Source of the DNA: Colwellia sp. Arc7-D | GTDB lineage: Bacteria > Pseudomonadota > Gammaproteobacteria > Enterobacterales > Alteromonadaceae | Assembly (NCBI RefSeq): GCF_003061515.1 | Contig: NZ_CP028924.1 | Location: forward strand, 3,658,001-3,722,000 | DNA length: 64,000 nucleotides | Direction: 5' to 3' | Shown: positions 36,427 through 46,814 of the stretch, in pieces | How positions within the stretch are numbered: the stretch's first letter is position 1 | Layout of the letters: each line of letters begins with the position of its first letter | Notes under the pieces: generated by a model | Told to the model about the DNA's origin: nothing | Databases searched by the model: none | Seen by the model: only the letters and a program-made list of their open reading frames with translations | Position numbers and translations under genes: made by a program

Positions 36427-36582
36427 TGAATCGGGATTAATGCCGTTTTTAATTTTTTCGATTCGCTCTTGATGTCTATGATGTGCTTTAAGCGCTGCTA
36501 CTGAGAATGCACCAACGATAGCGACAATCGGAATTAATAACGCTAATGTTTCAGGTCTTAACAAAGTATTTAACCAATCCAT
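36424..36582 (-). CDS. 52-residue single-helix membrane protein
   Basis: ATG at 36580-36582, stop TAA at 36424-36426. The product starts MDWLNTLLRPETLALLIPIV, continues through one transmembrane helix (about residues 12-30), and ends in a charged amphipathic helix with HHRHQERIEKIKNGINPDS. The codon pattern and the hydrophobic/charged layout are those of a real gene. The layout is like PspB-type proteins with a single helix and cytoplasmic helix, but I do not recognise the family firmly. It lies 97 bp downstream of rraB on the same strand. Confidence 0.75.
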   Translation of the reverse strand: MDWLNTLLRPETLALLIPIVAIVGAFSVAALKAHHRHQERIEKIKNGINPDS

Positions 36583-36679
36583 CGGATAACCTTTTATTTT
36601 TAATGACTGTTAATTCAAGCAAAGGTCGAAGGTACTGACTCATTAGCCTTAATCTGCTCATTAACCTTAATCGATATAC

Positions 36680-37030
36680 TTACTCTTCGAAGTATGTGCC
36701 CCAACCGTCATAATCAACTTTACATTGCTTTGCTAGCTCGTACATTTTTTGGGTTTCATCAAAAATAATATCAAAATCTAAAGCTTGTTCGGTAATGATA
36801 TCAAAAGCGAAAACCTTTTCACCTGTTTCAAGCTCAGCTTCTTCTGGCTCTTCAATTTCAAAACCACTCTTAAATGCAGTAATAGCCGCCTTTTCAAGCA
36901 CATCAAAATCAACACTAGAAAAGTGGTGCTCTATCGTATGATGTACTTCTTCGTTAGTTCCGTCTTCTACTAACGCTGCAATGAGTTCTTCAGTATGCAA
37001 CTTCCATTCTTGTAGTTCTTCATCGATCAT
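36680..37030 (-). CDS. rraB: Ribonuclease E inhibitor RraB
   Basis: The 116-residue acidic protein matches RraB (YjgD): EELIAALVEDGTN, TIEHHFSS, LEKAAITAFKSGFEI and the C-terminal VDYDGWGTYFEE. RraB binds RNase E and alters the set of RNAs cut. Its ATG overlaps the plsC stop, so both are translated from one mRNA. Confidence 0.92.
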   Translation of the reverse strand: MIDEELQEWKLHTEELIAALVEDGTNEEVHHTIEHHFSSVDFDVLEKAAITAFKSGFEIEEPEEAELETGEKVFAFDIITEQALDFDIIFDETQKMYELAKQCKVDYDGWGTYFEE

Positions 37031-37803
37031 TATTTTGTCTCACTTTTTTGCTTATTTTGTGAATTTTTGTCTTTAACTTGTGGTAACTCATGACCAGTTT
37101 CATCGTTTAATTGTGTTATTTTAACTAACATATCGTTACGTGTTTTATTGGTTATAGTACGAATTTTTTCTTTATCTTCGCTCGATAAATAAACCGGAGG
37201 TAAAAATTCAACAATCATTTTACCGTTATCCCAACGATTCAAATCGATGGTTTTATGGGTATTGCTCGCACATACAGGAATAATAGGCACTTCAGCTTTT
37301 GCTGCAGTACGAAATGCGCCCGTTTTAAAGGGTAATAAACCACGACCATAACTGCGCGTTCCTTCAGGAAATAGCCACACAGATAGCTTTTTTTCACGAA
37401 TTTTATTTGCGGTCATATCAATAGTATTCATGGCTTTATTTTTATTTTTACGGTCAATTAAAATATTACCCGTTAGCCAATACATTTGTCCGAAAAAAGG
37501 GATCCATTTTAAACTTTTTTTACCAACACTCACTGTTCCGGGTTGCACAGCGTTACTAACGGTAAAAATATCATAGCTATTTTGATGGTTACAAATATAC
37601 ACAACAGGGCCAATATTTTTTACTGATTCAGGTATTCTTACCTCAACCTCTAAACCCAATATTTTTGCAACTTTGCCTAAGTATTTAGCCGTATGATGAA
37701 CATTATCGCGATGAAATGGTCGGATCAAACAAAATAAAATTGAACAAAGAGAGATGATAACTAAAGCCAAAGTCATCAATATGACACGAATAACAGCTAA
37801 CAA
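37030..37803 (-). CDS. plsC: 1-acyl-sn-glycerol-3-phosphate acyltransferase
   Basis: The 257-residue protein has an N-terminal membrane helix (about 5-27) and the acyltransferase motifs: HQNSYD (the HX4D catalytic box), the substrate segment GNILIDRKN, FPEGTRS and the proline motif VPIIPV. It makes phosphatidic acid in the inner membrane. The C-terminal tail is basic and lysine-rich. It is followed by rraB in an overlapping arrangement. Confidence 0.93.
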   Translation of the reverse strand: MLAVIRVILMTLALVIISLCSILFCLIRPFHRDNVHHTAKYLGKVAKILGLEVEVRIPESVKNIGPVVYICNHQNSYDIFTVSNAVQPGTVSVGKKSLKWIPFFGQMYWLTGNILIDRKNKNKAMNTIDMTANKIREKKLSVWLFPEGTRSYGRGLLPFKTGAFRTAAKAEVPIIPVCASNTHKTIDLNRWDNGKMIVEFLPPVYLSSEDKEKIRTITNKTRNDMLVKITQLNDETGHELPQVKDKNSQNKQKSETK

Positions 37804-37955
37804 AAGACATTCCTAGAAAATTTATAAGGCGTGATTATACCTTGAATTGATAAAATAGCTAAAACTACTATACATTCTATTGACTCAAACATTTAAAATT
37901 AACCCATGATGCAAAAACTAACACTAATTATCTGATGTAACAGCCCTAAGCTGGC

Positions 37956-38711
37956 TTATCGTGCCACCTGAATTTCTCGAAATTTTTTATATAATAGTTT
38001 CAAATATTCATATTCAAACGCTGACCCTGAAGCATAGTATCTAAAAGGTAATCGGGCTCTAGCGTCGATACTGTTAATGAGCGAAAGGTAGAGTTCTTCT
38101 TCAGATTTCATACCTAATACATCTAAAGTTTGTTGGTCAGCTAAAGCATCAAACGCTAGTCCTGTGGCATCACGCAGAGACGACGGTCCCAACAGCGGTA
38201 AAACTAAATATGGGCCGGCTTCCACTCCCCAAAAGCCCAATGTTTGTCCAAAGTCTTCGTTTTGTTCAGCCAAGCCCATGGGGGTTGCTACATCAAGTAA
38301 ACCGACCATGCCTAAAGTTGAATTAATGAAAAAGCGACCAAATGTTTCACCAGCTACTGAAAATTTAAGCTGTAAAACCGAGTTAACGAAGGTTGATATT
38401 TCACCTAAATTATTAAAAAAATTACTCAACCCTGTTTCAACCACATCAGGTGTTATTTTTTTATAGCTATCAACTATCGGTAATAAAACATACTCATCAG
38501 CTTTAGCATTAAAATAATATACGCGCCGATTAAAGCCCTCCCAAGGATCGTCATAGGCACTGAAAACACCCAGTTCTTGATGGTAATCAGGTAAAGGCAC
38601 TATCGGTTCAACCGCTGAACTTTCCAATTCAGGTACAGAAGAGCATGCGGTTAACATGATACAAGTCAGCAGAGATATACACTTAATACATATATTAGAA
38701 TTTACTAGCAT
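37956..38711 (-). CDS. mlaA: Outer-membrane phospholipid-retention lipoprotein MlaA (VacJ)
   Basis: The 251-residue precursor has a lipobox ending at Cys23 (MLTAC). The mature part carries the family segments DPWEGFNRRVYYFNAKAD, NLGEISTFVNSVLQ, GRFFINSTLGMVGLLDVA and YLVLPLLGPSSLRDATG. MlaA removes phospholipids from the outer leaflet of the outer membrane together with porins. Other mla genes are not here. Its ATG overlaps by one base the stop of an upstream hydrolase-lipoprotein gene. Confidence 0.95.
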   Translation of the reverse strand: MLVNSNICIKCISLLTCIMLTACSSVPELESSAVEPIVPLPDYHQELGVFSAYDDPWEGFNRRVYYFNAKADEYVLLPIVDSYKKITPDVVETGLSNFFNNLGEISTFVNSVLQLKFSVAGETFGRFFINSTLGMVGLLDVATPMGLAEQNEDFGQTLGFWGVEAGPYLVLPLLGPSSLRDATGLAFDALADQQTLDVLGMKSEEELYLSLINSIDARARLPFRYYASGSAFEYEYLKLLYKKFREIQVAR

Positions 38712-40054
38712 TAATTTATTCCTCCCTGAAAGGTTGTATCAAGGTATTCAACAAAACTTTGTCGTTCGAAGTTGCCACAATGTCCGCCTCGAGGAAAAAT
38801 TTTAGCTCTGTCTCCAAAAAGCGATTTTAGATAATCCACTTCTCCAGTCTGTAAAATAATATCGTCTTGGTTGGTCACTAAGTAAATTTTATCTGATGTT
38901 TTTAAATAGTCCTCAATCTCGCGCAAACTATAACGTTTGATCAAATCCGCTTTGGTTAAATTAGCATTTTCTCGTTGTGCTCTAGGTAACATAGCCCGAG
39001 TAAAGTAATCTCCAAAGGTAATGTCACTGGCGCGTTGCATTGAGTGAGTTATGCTCTCAAGCTTATCTACAGTATGGTTTTTATAGGTTATTGCACCGGT
39101 ATTAAAACTAACGTCAATGGCGTATATCATATCTGAGGAAGACATTCTAAACGATGCACCAATTAACAGTTTCAATTCAGCTTCAGTTAACTCTGCATTT
39201 TTAAATAAACCGTATATTGAGCCTTGATCAAACGTTGAAGATCGTTGTGCTGAATAGATAGTTGAAAATCGAGAGAATATTTCATCAAACATTGCCACAG
39301 CCGCATGGCGGTTATTACGCAAATCAAAATATTGGTCTAAAATGCTCACCGAATTATATAAACTTACTGGCGGGTTAATTAACAACACTTTTTCAAAATT
39401 AAAGACTTGCTTCTCATCATCAAGTAACGCTAAAAAAGCCGAGTGTGCGCCGCCTAAACTGTAACCAGTAAGCGAAATTGATGATGCTTGCACTTCATCT
39501 TCGGCTTGAACCTGTGCCCAAACTAAACTCATTACCTCATAAAGATTTTCAGCGTCATGAGCTAAGTCTCCCGGCATGTACTTAGTGTTAGGCGAGTTAA
39601 CAATAAAATTAGCAAACGTCGGCGAAGATATTGAAATGACATGATAACCCTGTTGAAAAAAACTTTTTTGAAGGCTGACCATCTTAGCGCTGTTAAAACT
39701 TGCCCCTGTGCCAGCAATAATAAAAATAAGTGGAGCAATGTCATCTTGCTTAACCAGTGAGTATTTCATTTGCTTGTTAAACCAAAAAATTTCAGAAATT
39801 TCATTTAACGGTTTAATCGTTATACGTTTATTAATTGTGTCTAGTGATTCAGGTAAGTCTGCTGCAGGGGCTTGGCAATAACCTGTCACGGTTGCCTGGT
39901 AAGGGGAATAAGTTAAATCACAAACAGGTAGAGCAACTTCTTCTACGACTTCGTTTGCCTCTTTACTGGTACATCCTGATAATATTAGGATGAATAAAAT
40001 ACTCAAAATTCGCACAAAATTTCCTTTTCGCCATGTATTTAAAAGTTTAAGCAT
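38711..40054 (-). CDS. Alpha/beta-hydrolase-fold lipoprotein, function unknown
   Basis: The 447-residue protein has a signal peptide with lipobox (LILSGC, Cys28). It has the alpha/beta-hydrolase layout: an oxyanion-type strand turn IFIIAGTGASF (about 110-120), the nucleophile elbow LTGYSLGGAH (Ser199), an aspartate region VTNQDDIIL (about 398) and a histidine in PRGGHCGNF (about 425). An esterase or lipase role at the cell surface or periplasm is likely, but the substrate is unknown. The stop overlaps the mlaA start, so it may serve in outer-membrane lipid turnover; this is inference from position. Confidence 0.75.
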   Translation of the reverse strand: MLKLLNTWRKGNFVRILSILFILILSGCTSKEANEVVEEVALPVCDLTYSPYQATVTGYCQAPAADLPESLDTINKRITIKPLNEISEIFWFNKQMKYSLVKQDDIAPLIFIIAGTGASFNSAKMVSLQKSFFQQGYHVISISSPTFANFIVNSPNTKYMPGDLAHDAENLYEVMSLVWAQVQAEDEVQASSISLTGYSLGGAHSAFLALLDDEKQVFNFEKVLLINPPVSLYNSVSILDQYFDLRNNRHAAVAMFDEIFSRFSTIYSAQRSSTFDQGSIYGLFKNAELTEAELKLLIGASFRMSSSDMIYAIDVSFNTGAITYKNHTVDKLESITHSMQRASDITFGDYFTRAMLPRAQRENANLTKADLIKRYSLREIEDYLKTSDKIYLVTNQDDIILQTGEVDYLKSLFGDRAKIFPRGGHCGNFERQSFVEYLDTTFQGGIN

Positions 40055-40337
40055 CCTCTAAAACTTCGAAAATACAGCGTTTTAGTGTGCTGTATTTAAC
40101 TATTATAGCTCTGCTTTTGAGTACTTGAATAACATACGCCAACACTATTGAACGTAAACGCACATTATTTGAATTGAGCTACTAAGTTAATAGCTTTTAT
40201 ATATTCTAACTTTTGAAAACAGAAAAGTATCTATCTTAGCGCAGTAATTTTCACAATAGGGGGTTATTTCTTTTAATCATATCGGCTTAAATATATCGCT
40301 TTATGTCAGTAAATAAACTTAATAAAAAATGTAAACA
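40055..40337. other. Gap between the acyl-CoA dehydrogenase 3' end and the hydrolase start
   Basis: The region (up to 40409 with the terminator included) is AT-rich and should hold the promoter of the hydrolase-mlaA unit. Nothing else is visible apart from the dehydrogenase terminator at 40338-40371. Confidence 0.35.
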
Positions 40338-40371
40338 ATAAAAAAGCCAATTCAAATTAATGAATTGGCTC
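40338..40371 (-). terminator. Rho-independent terminator of the acyl-CoA dehydrogenase gene
   Basis: On the minus strand AGCCAATTCA pairs with TGAATTGGCT, followed by six T. It lies about 40 bp after the stop codon. Confidence 0.9.
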
Positions 40372-40409
40372 AAGTATAAATTACGATTTAATTATTTAAC
40401 TTCAGTTAA

Positions 40410-42188
40410 TTAAAAAAGCGATTCATCAATATCAAACAAAGCACTTTGTCCAGATTTAGCTGATGCGATCAACGACTGACAACGCGGCAATAACCTTGAA
40501 AAATAGTAGCGTGCGGTGCGGATCTTACTTTCATGAAAGTTTTTGTCATCCGTTGCAGCAAGTGATACTTCAGCCATTTTAGCCCAAACATACGCCATAG
40601 CGGTGTAACCAAAAACATGTAAATAGTCATTAGCGGCACAACCAAGCTCTTCTGGAGATGCTTGTGCTGCCGTTAACAAGTGTTCTGTTAAATTAGCAAG
40701 CTCATCAGTGGCAGACGCTAAAGGTTGAGTAAACTCTTGCATAGCTTCGCTGTTACATTGTGCAATGTAATCGCGTACTTCTTCAAGAAATACCAATACT
40801 AACTTACCTTTACTACCCGCAACTTTTCGCGCTAGTAAATCCATGGCTTGAATACCATTAGTGCCTTCATAAATTTGTGAAATACGTGTATCTCGCACTA
40901 ATTGCTCTTGTCCCCATTCTCTAACGTAACCATGACCACCAAAAACTTGTTGGCCAGCTACCGTACTTTCAAAACCAAGATCGGTGAAAAAAGCTTTGGC
41001 AATAGGTGTCATTAAAGCTACTAATTGGTCTGCTTTAGCTTGCGCTTCGCCTGTACCGTATGTCGCAATATCTAATTGCATTGCCGTATAAGTAGACAAG
41101 GCACGAGAACCTTCATTTAAGGCTTTCATGTTTAGTAACATGCGACGGACATCGCCATGTACCAGTAATGAATCTGCTTGGGCATCTGGAGATTTTACGC
41201 CAGATAACGAGCGCCCTTGAATTCTATCTTTGGCATATTCTAAAGCATTTTGATAAGAGCGTTCAGCCGCGCCTAAACCTTGAATACCTACGCCAATACG
41301 TTCAAAATTCATCATAGTGAACATACAAGCTAAGCCTTTATTGAGCTCACCCACTAAATAGCCTTTAGCGCCATCAAAGTTCATAACACAAGTGGCTGAA
41401 GCATGAATGCCCATTTTATGTTCGATAGAGCCACAACTGACGTTGTTTTGCTCACCTATCGTTTCATCATCATTCACATGAAACTTTGGTACTAAGAATA
41501 ATGAAATTCCTCGCGGACCTTCAGGTGCATCAGGCAATTTTGCTAACACTAAATGAACAATATTTTCAGTGAGATCATGTTCGCCTGCCGTAATAAATAT
41601 TTTGGTGCCTGATACTAAGTAACTGTCATCGGCTTGTGGCACTGCTTTTGTTCTTATCATGCCTAAATCTGTACCCGCATGTGCTTCAGTTAAACACATA
41701 CTTGCTGACCAATCGCCAGCATACATACGCGTTAAATAGCGATTTTTTAATGCTTCACTACCATGTTTAGCCAACGACAAACCTGCGCCTGCTGTTAAAC
41801 CTGGATACAATGAGAATGAAATATCAGCCGAACACAACATTTCTTCATGAAATGCGGTTATAACTTTAGGCATACCCATGCCACCAAAATCAGGGTCACC
41901 ACCTAATGATGACCACCCGCCTTCTGCATAAGTTTTAAAAGCGGCTTTATAACCTGGTGCAGTAGTTACGCTCCCGGCATTAAAAGTTACCCCAGTTTCG
42001 TCGCCGTTGCGTGATAATGGCGCAATTTCTTGTTCAGCAATTTTGGCACAACCTTGCAAAATAGCTTCAGCGGTATCTCGGTCAACCCGTTCAGCTAACG
42101 TTGGTAATGACTGCCATAACTTGTCAGCATTAAATACGTCAAATAACAAAAAATTCATATCTTTCAAAGGCACTTGATAATCAGCCAT
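40410..42188 (-). CDS. Long acyl-CoA dehydrogenase (DmdC / AcdA type)
   Basis: The 592-residue flavoprotein is longer than classical acyl-CoA dehydrogenases (about 380-400) and matches the long type that includes DmdC, 3-methylmercaptopropionyl-CoA dehydrogenase. Visible parts are MADYQVPLKDMNFLLFDVF, SMCLTEAHAGTDLGMIRTKA with the flavin contact, KIFITAGEHD, NFERIGVGIQGLGAAERSY and the catalytic-base region YEGTNGIQAMDL, and the extra C-terminal domain (about 460-592). The true substrate, fatty acyl-CoA or a DMSP product, cannot be read. It is transcribed away from the transglutaminase-like gene. Confidence 0.9.
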   Translation of the reverse strand: MADYQVPLKDMNFLLFDVFNADKLWQSLPTLAERVDRDTAEAILQGCAKIAEQEIAPLSRNGDETGVTFNAGSVTTAPGYKAAFKTYAEGGWSSLGGDPDFGGMGMPKVITAFHEEMLCSADISFSLYPGLTAGAGLSLAKHGSEALKNRYLTRMYAGDWSASMCLTEAHAGTDLGMIRTKAVPQADDSYLVSGTKIFITAGEHDLTENIVHLVLAKLPDAPEGPRGISLFLVPKFHVNDDETIGEQNNVSCGSIEHKMGIHASATCVMNFDGAKGYLVGELNKGLACMFTMMNFERIGVGIQGLGAAERSYQNALEYAKDRIQGRSLSGVKSPDAQADSLLVHGDVRRMLLNMKALNEGSRALSTYTAMQLDIATYGTGEAQAKADQLVALMTPIAKAFFTDLGFESTVAGQQVFGGHGYVREWGQEQLVRDTRISQIYEGTNGIQAMDLLARKVAGSKGKLVLVFLEEVRDYIAQCNSEAMQEFTQPLASATDELANLTEHLLTAAQASPEELGCAANDYLHVFGYTAMAYVWAKMAEVSLAATDDKNFHESKIRTARYYFSRLLPRCQSLIASAKSGQSALFDIDESLF

Positions 42189-42340
42189 TACATTCTCCGA
42201 ACAGGTAATTTAAACAATTAATTAAAACACTTGTTTGAATATATATTAAACACAGTAAAAGTAAAGTAAAACGAGAAAATAGCCTGCCAGTAAAAATTAA
42301 CGTAAGCTCTATAAAGGTAAAGTTGAAGGGAAGATTTGCG

Positions 42341-43285
42341 GTGAAATTTATAGGTGCTGTTGTTATTTTAATATTGAATTTTTCAGGTGAGGCTTGGGCC
42401 AAGCAACTCCAGTTCAATAAAGTAACGACCGATGACTTTGTAGAATTTAACTATCAGTGGCTAGACCAAGCACAACAAACGCAATCGTTGAGCTTTACTA
42501 TTGATAAAGTCATGATATTTGACAAGTTTAGAAACTTTAAAAGTTATAGTGCTGACCATGCAAAAAAATATGTAGATCAAAAAATTAGACAAAGCCTCAT
42601 CAAGTCTCCTTTACCTGAGGTTAAAGTAAACTTTTTGGGTTATGCAGATAACTTACAAATTGAACTTCAAGGGAAAACCCAAACCGCCATTGATCAGGCA
42701 TATTCATCTATAGCGCAACTTGAAAAAAACTTCATGTTGGAGCATTTAGAACAAAATTATTACACACAATTTATTTCATTTGATAATAACTTAGCCATCA
42801 AACCCGATCATGTGCGTTTTGCTCAAGCATCTGTTATTGATTTCACCAAACTTAAAGACCTGATATTGAATAATTTTCCTGATCAAAACGTAAGAGAAGT
42901 AGCTAATTACGTACTGGGTTTTGTGCAAAGTATTCCCTATTCAACCTTAGAATCTAGAGTGACCTCTACAGGTGCAGGATTTAACCCCCCTTTACAAACG
43001 CTATGGCAAAACCAAGGTGACTGCGACAGCAAAGTTACTCTGACTACGGCTATTTTTAGAGCCTTAATGCCACGGATGAAAATGATGTTAGTTTTTATAG
43101 ATAATCATGCTTTACTCGCCATGAATATAAAACCCGAGGAAAATGAGCTTACCATTACAGTTGATGGTGAAGACTACATATTAGCTGAACCTACCGGCCC
43201 AGCCATGATGAAGCTTGGTGAAATATCAAATGACTCTGAGTTTGCCATTAGAAATGGTCGCTACTATGCAGAGCCTTTTATCTAA
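42341..43285 (+). CDS. Exported transglutaminase-like protein
   Basis: I prefer GTG at 42341, after GAAGGGAAG; a TTG at 42323 is also in frame. The 314-residue product has a signal peptide (about 1-20, GEAWA-KQ). The C-terminal third carries a papain-like transglutaminase core: GDCDSKVTL (Cys228), DNHALLAMN (His256) and ILAEPTGP (Glu283, in place of the usual Asp). This Cys-His-Glu set suggests a protease or peptide-amide enzyme in the periplasm. The N-terminal two thirds have no known domain. The stop is 11 bp from the convergent hybrid kinase. Confidence 0.7.
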   Translation: MKFIGAVVILILNFSGEAWAKQLQFNKVTTDDFVEFNYQWLDQAQQTQSLSFTIDKVMIFDKFRNFKSYSADHAKKYVDQKIRQSLIKSPLPEVKVNFLGYADNLQIELQGKTQTAIDQAYSSIAQLEKNFMLEHLEQNYYTQFISFDNNLAIKPDHVRFAQASVIDFTKLKDLILNNFPDQNVREVANYVLGFVQSIPYSTLESRVTSTGAGFNPPLQTLWQNQGDCDSKVTLTTAIFRALMPRMKMMLVFIDNHALLAMNIKPEENELTITVDGEDYILAEPTGPAMMKLGEISNDSEFAIRNGRYYAEPFI

Positions 43286-43295
43286 ATTACCGATC

Positions 43296-46200
43296 CTAAG
43301 ATGAACGCAGAACTTGCGATAAAATACTCTCTCGTAGTGCATTCAAGCTGATCGGTTTAGCAATATGTAAGTTCATGCCAGCAGCTAAACATTGCTGTTT
43401 ATCTTCCTCACGTGCGTGGGCTGTCATGGCAATAATGGGTAATTGACTATATTGCTGTTGAGCACGTATATGCTGAGTTGCCGTTAATCCGTCCATCACA
43501 GGCATTTGGATATCCATCAATACTATATCAAAAGTTGCTAGCGCTAGTTTGTCGAGGGCTTCTTGCCCGTTTTGCGCAATAACCACTTTAGCCTGCATTG
43601 ACTCCAATAACTTAATCGCGACTAACTGATTAACAAGGTTATCTTCCACTAACAAAATGTTAAGTCCTGACAAGCTATCAACTATCGACTTAATACCTTC
43701 TGGTTTAGCACTTTGCACCATGTGCTGTTTACTTGCTGTTAGCTGCTCTAGGGCTTTTGCTAATTTCGTAATAACTTGCCGATACAATGGCATTTCAAGC
43801 AGCAGGTAATTTATATTAAGTCGAGTTAACTGCTCAAGCAATGCTGTTGATATAATACTGGCAGTAGGTTGGCATAGCGCGAGTACAGCTACGTTTTTCT
43901 GTATTATTGCTAAGTTGTCTTTTGTAAAACCTTGCGGATAATGGCTACTATCAACAAACAATATTTTAGCGGCTTCATCCATATTTTCGTTTAACGCATT
44001 AAGGTCTGAAACGTCGATAATTTTTTGTGAAATATCAGCAAAGTTTTCGCGTAATTTTTCCGGTACATTAACACCAAAGTTAATAACAACACTTGTCGAA
44101 AACTGAGGTGTAAATTTAGTTAAGCAGCGTTCAGAATAATCGCTATTACAACGGGTCACATTAGACTCATTTAAAGGTAGCGACAAAGTAAATTCAGCAC
44201 CTTGACCTTCGGCACTGTCAATGGAGATTTCACCGCCCAACAAATGCGTAATATGCTGGCAAATAGATAAACCGAGCCCAGTACCTCCATACACCCGGGT
44301 CATAGACTCATCCGCTTGTTTAAATGCTTCAAATAGTCCTGCATGTTTTGATTTTTCTATGCCAATACCGGTATCTTTCAGTCGAAATAAAATCGCAACA
44401 TTGTTAGCGTCGGTTTGTTCACTAATAACCGATGATAATGACACGCTCAGCACTACTTTGCCTTGCTCAGTGAACTTAATCGCATTATTCAGTAAATTAC
44501 TCAGAACTTGCACCAAACGCATAGTGTCGGTATGAATATGTAATGGCACTTGGCTATCAATCGCAACATGTAAACTTAAATCTTTACCTGCAAGAGCGGC
44601 AATATTTAGGTTAATGGCTTGCGATACAATGTTCTCTAGTTCGATCAGTTCTTTATGTACTGACATATTACCTGATTCAACTTTGGCTGAATCGAGTAAT
44701 TCGTTGACTAAATAAAGCAAAGTTTCTGAAGCAGTTTGCGCATTACCTAAATACTGCTCTTGAACGGAGTTAAGGCTACTTTGCTGCAAAAGATAAAACA
44801 TACCTTGAATAGCATTTATCGGCGTTCGTATTTCATGGCTCATATTTGCTAGGAATTGGCTTTTGATTTGGTTTGCTTCTTCCGCTTGGGTTTTAGCGCG
44901 TTGCAAGGCTTGGTTGATCTCAAATTGCTGACTAACATCACGTATTAGCACAATACTACCAAGTAATTCATTATGCTGCCCATAGAAAGGGGCATGATAA
45001 ACTTCGTAAGTATGATGCTCACTCGACACTGTTTGGTGATGAGAAATTGGAGAAGTACCTGTTTGGTTTTCTCCTAAACACTGTGCAACCTCTTCACTGA
45101 TATCACTGGCAATAAAGTCATACATTTGCCCACCAATAATATCAGCTTCTTTTTGTAAAACTAATTTTTCAACAGCCTGATTACAACCAATGAGTAGGTC
45201 TTGTTGATCATGAAAAAGAATGTAATCTGGAATTGCATCCATTACCGAGCGAAGCAATGCATAATCTCGCTGGTGCTGCTCACTCTTATGATATAAAGCT
45301 TGAGTTTTTTCTTTTACGCGTAAATCTAACTCATTATTTTGATCTTTCATACGCTGCATTAAACTACGGTTTTCGCCAAATAAATCTTCTACAATTTTAA
45401 ACCAGTGACGCCACTCTTCAGAAGGTTTTATTTTACCAGGATCACCTTCAGAGCAATGCTCAATATGACTGATGAATTTTTTTGATGGGGCAATAAATGA
45501 GCGATGTGTAAAATAATAAACAACAATAAATAAGCTAGAAAAACCTAAAAGCACCCCAACAAAAATAGTAATAAAACGTTGATTGATGGCTGAAAAGAAA
45601 CTTTCTTTCTGTTGATATTCCAACAAAATCCAATCATTAACAGGGAGTTTTTTTCTTTGCACAACCCAATTATCGACAACAGTACTTTCTGGCATATTTA
45701 ATAACGTTTGGTAGGTAAAATCGCTTAATTTCTTGGGGGCAGCATCACTAAAAGCGGTATGGGCATTTAGCGTTAAATTCGCATTGTTTTTGTGTAATAA
45801 AACATGGCTATGTTTATCTACAATAATATAACCATGACCTTGCTCTGTTACTTGCGGTAAATAGTGATATAAACCCGCTGTGTTAATATCAATCAACAGC
45901 GCCCCTTTCATTTCATTATCTAAATAAACACCTACACCCAATGCCGCATTTAAACCTTTGCCAGCAGTATCAACATAGGGTTGCGACCAAAATGTTTCAT
46001 CTTTGAGTTTTGAAGCCTTTATTTTTAACATCAAATCATTAGTTAAGCTTTGGTCACTATATTGCCAAATATTTCTAGGTACCCAAGGATATAAGTTAAC
46101 AAAACGCCTAACTGAAATATAATATAACCAGTTCGCTGCTTTAATCGATTCTTGCGCGGTAACAAATGCAGGAGTTAATGCGTTAGCCATGATCAACTCA

Positions 46201-46649
46201 TCAATAAAAGATTGATTAAATACATCAATACGACCAACACCCGTGATGTTGCCACTCATAATACGGTTATTGGTCATTAAGTTTTGGCGGTTTTTATTTT
46301 GATAAAAATATTTCCCTTCTTGTTTCAGCAAGGGAGCTTTACTGGGTAATTCTTCTGGAAAGCGTAGGTAATATTGAGCTAAATCTCGAATACCATTTAG
46401 GGTTTCAACCGTACTGGTAAGTTTATTATTAAGCTGAGTACTGTATTTGCTCATCTCAACTAATTTATCGCCAAGGTGTTCCTCACGAGCAATATAATAA
46501 TTATAAATCGTGATAATGAACGTTAGCAGCATAATACCAGAGAAAACCACGACAACTGATTTATTATAACGTTGAAAAATTTGCTCTTTTGAGTTTTCTG
46601 CTAACACTGAGAAGCCTTGATAATGCCAATTAAAAACGAATAAGCACAT
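43296..46649 (-). CDS. Hybrid sensor histidine kinase (Cache-PAS-HisKA-HATPase-REC)
   Basis: The 1117-residue protein has two transmembrane helices (about 30-53 and 358-380) bounding a periplasmic Cache-type sensor with the [12 protein letters not shown] and [11 protein letters not shown] stretches. In the cytoplasm come a coiled-coil signal helix, a PAS domain (about 455-580), the phosphoacceptor motif [12 protein letters not shown], the ATPase with DTGIGIEKS and [12 protein letters not shown], a degraded receiver-like region (about 830-950) and a C-terminal receiver with Asp1046 ([12 protein letters not shown]). No histidine phosphotransfer domain is attached, so an outside one is required. 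The neighbouring genes give no response regulator partner. Confidence 0.92.
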   Translation of the reverse strand: MCLFVFNWHYQGFSVLAENSKEQIFQRYNKSVVVVFSGIMLLTFIITIYNYYIAREEHLGDKLVEMSKYSTQLNNKLTSTVETLNGIRDLAQYYLRFPEELPSKAPLLKQEGKYFYQNKNRQNLMTNNRIMSGNITGVGRIDVFNQSFIDELIMANALTPAFVTAQESIKAANWLYYISVRRFVNLYPWVPRNIWQYSDQSLTNDLMLKIKASKLKDETFWSQPYVDTAGKGLNAALGVGVYLDNEMKGALLIDINTAGLYHYLPQVTEQGHGYIIVDKHSHVLLHKNNANLTLNAHTAFSDAAPKKLSDFTYQTLLNMPESTVVDNWVVQRKKLPVNDWILLEYQQKESFFSAINQRFITIFVGVLLGFSSLFIVVYYFTHRSFIAPSKKFISHIEHCSEGDPGKIKPSEEWRHWFKIVEDLFGENRSLMQRMKDQNNELDLRVKEKTQALYHKSEQHQRDYALLRSVMDAIPDYILFHDQQDLLIGCNQAVEKLVLQKEADIIGGQMYDFIASDISEEVAQCLGENQTGTSPISHHQTVSSEHHTYEVYHAPFYGQHNELLGSIVLIRDVSQQFEINQALQRAKTQAEEANQIKSQFLANMSHEIRTPINAIQGMFYLLQQSSLNSVQEQYLGNAQTASETLLYLVNELLDSAKVESGNMSVHKELIELENIVSQAINLNIAALAGKDLSLHVAIDSQVPLHIHTDTMRLVQVLSNLLNNAIKFTEQGKVVLSVSLSSVISEQTDANNVAILFRLKDTGIGIEKSKHAGLFEAFKQADESMTRVYGGTGLGLSICQHITHLLGGEISIDSAEGQGAEFTLSLPLNESNVTRCNSDYSERCLTKFTPQFSTSVVINFGVNVPEKLRENFADISQKIIDVSDLNALNENMDEAAKILFVDSSHYPQGFTKDNLAIIQKNVAVLALCQPTASIISTALLEQLTRLNINYLLLEMPLYRQVITKLAKALEQLTASKQHMVQSAKPEGIKSIVDSLSGLNILLVEDNLVNQLVAIKLLESMQAKVVIAQNGQEALDKLALATFDIVLMDIQMPVMDGLTATQHIRAQQQYSQLPIIAMTAHAREEDKQQCLAAGMNLHIAKPISLNALRESILSQVLRSS

Positions 46650-46814
46650 ATTTATCGCTAAATATTAGCCAAGTAATTTGTATCAATGATGAACCTTGAA
46701 ATTAATCACTTAATAGTAAATCAAAGTTGCAACATAGGATAGTATTGAAAAATTAACCATGCTAAATCCAAATGCTAACTTAAACGGATAATACATGGCC
46801 CAAACATTGAATTA

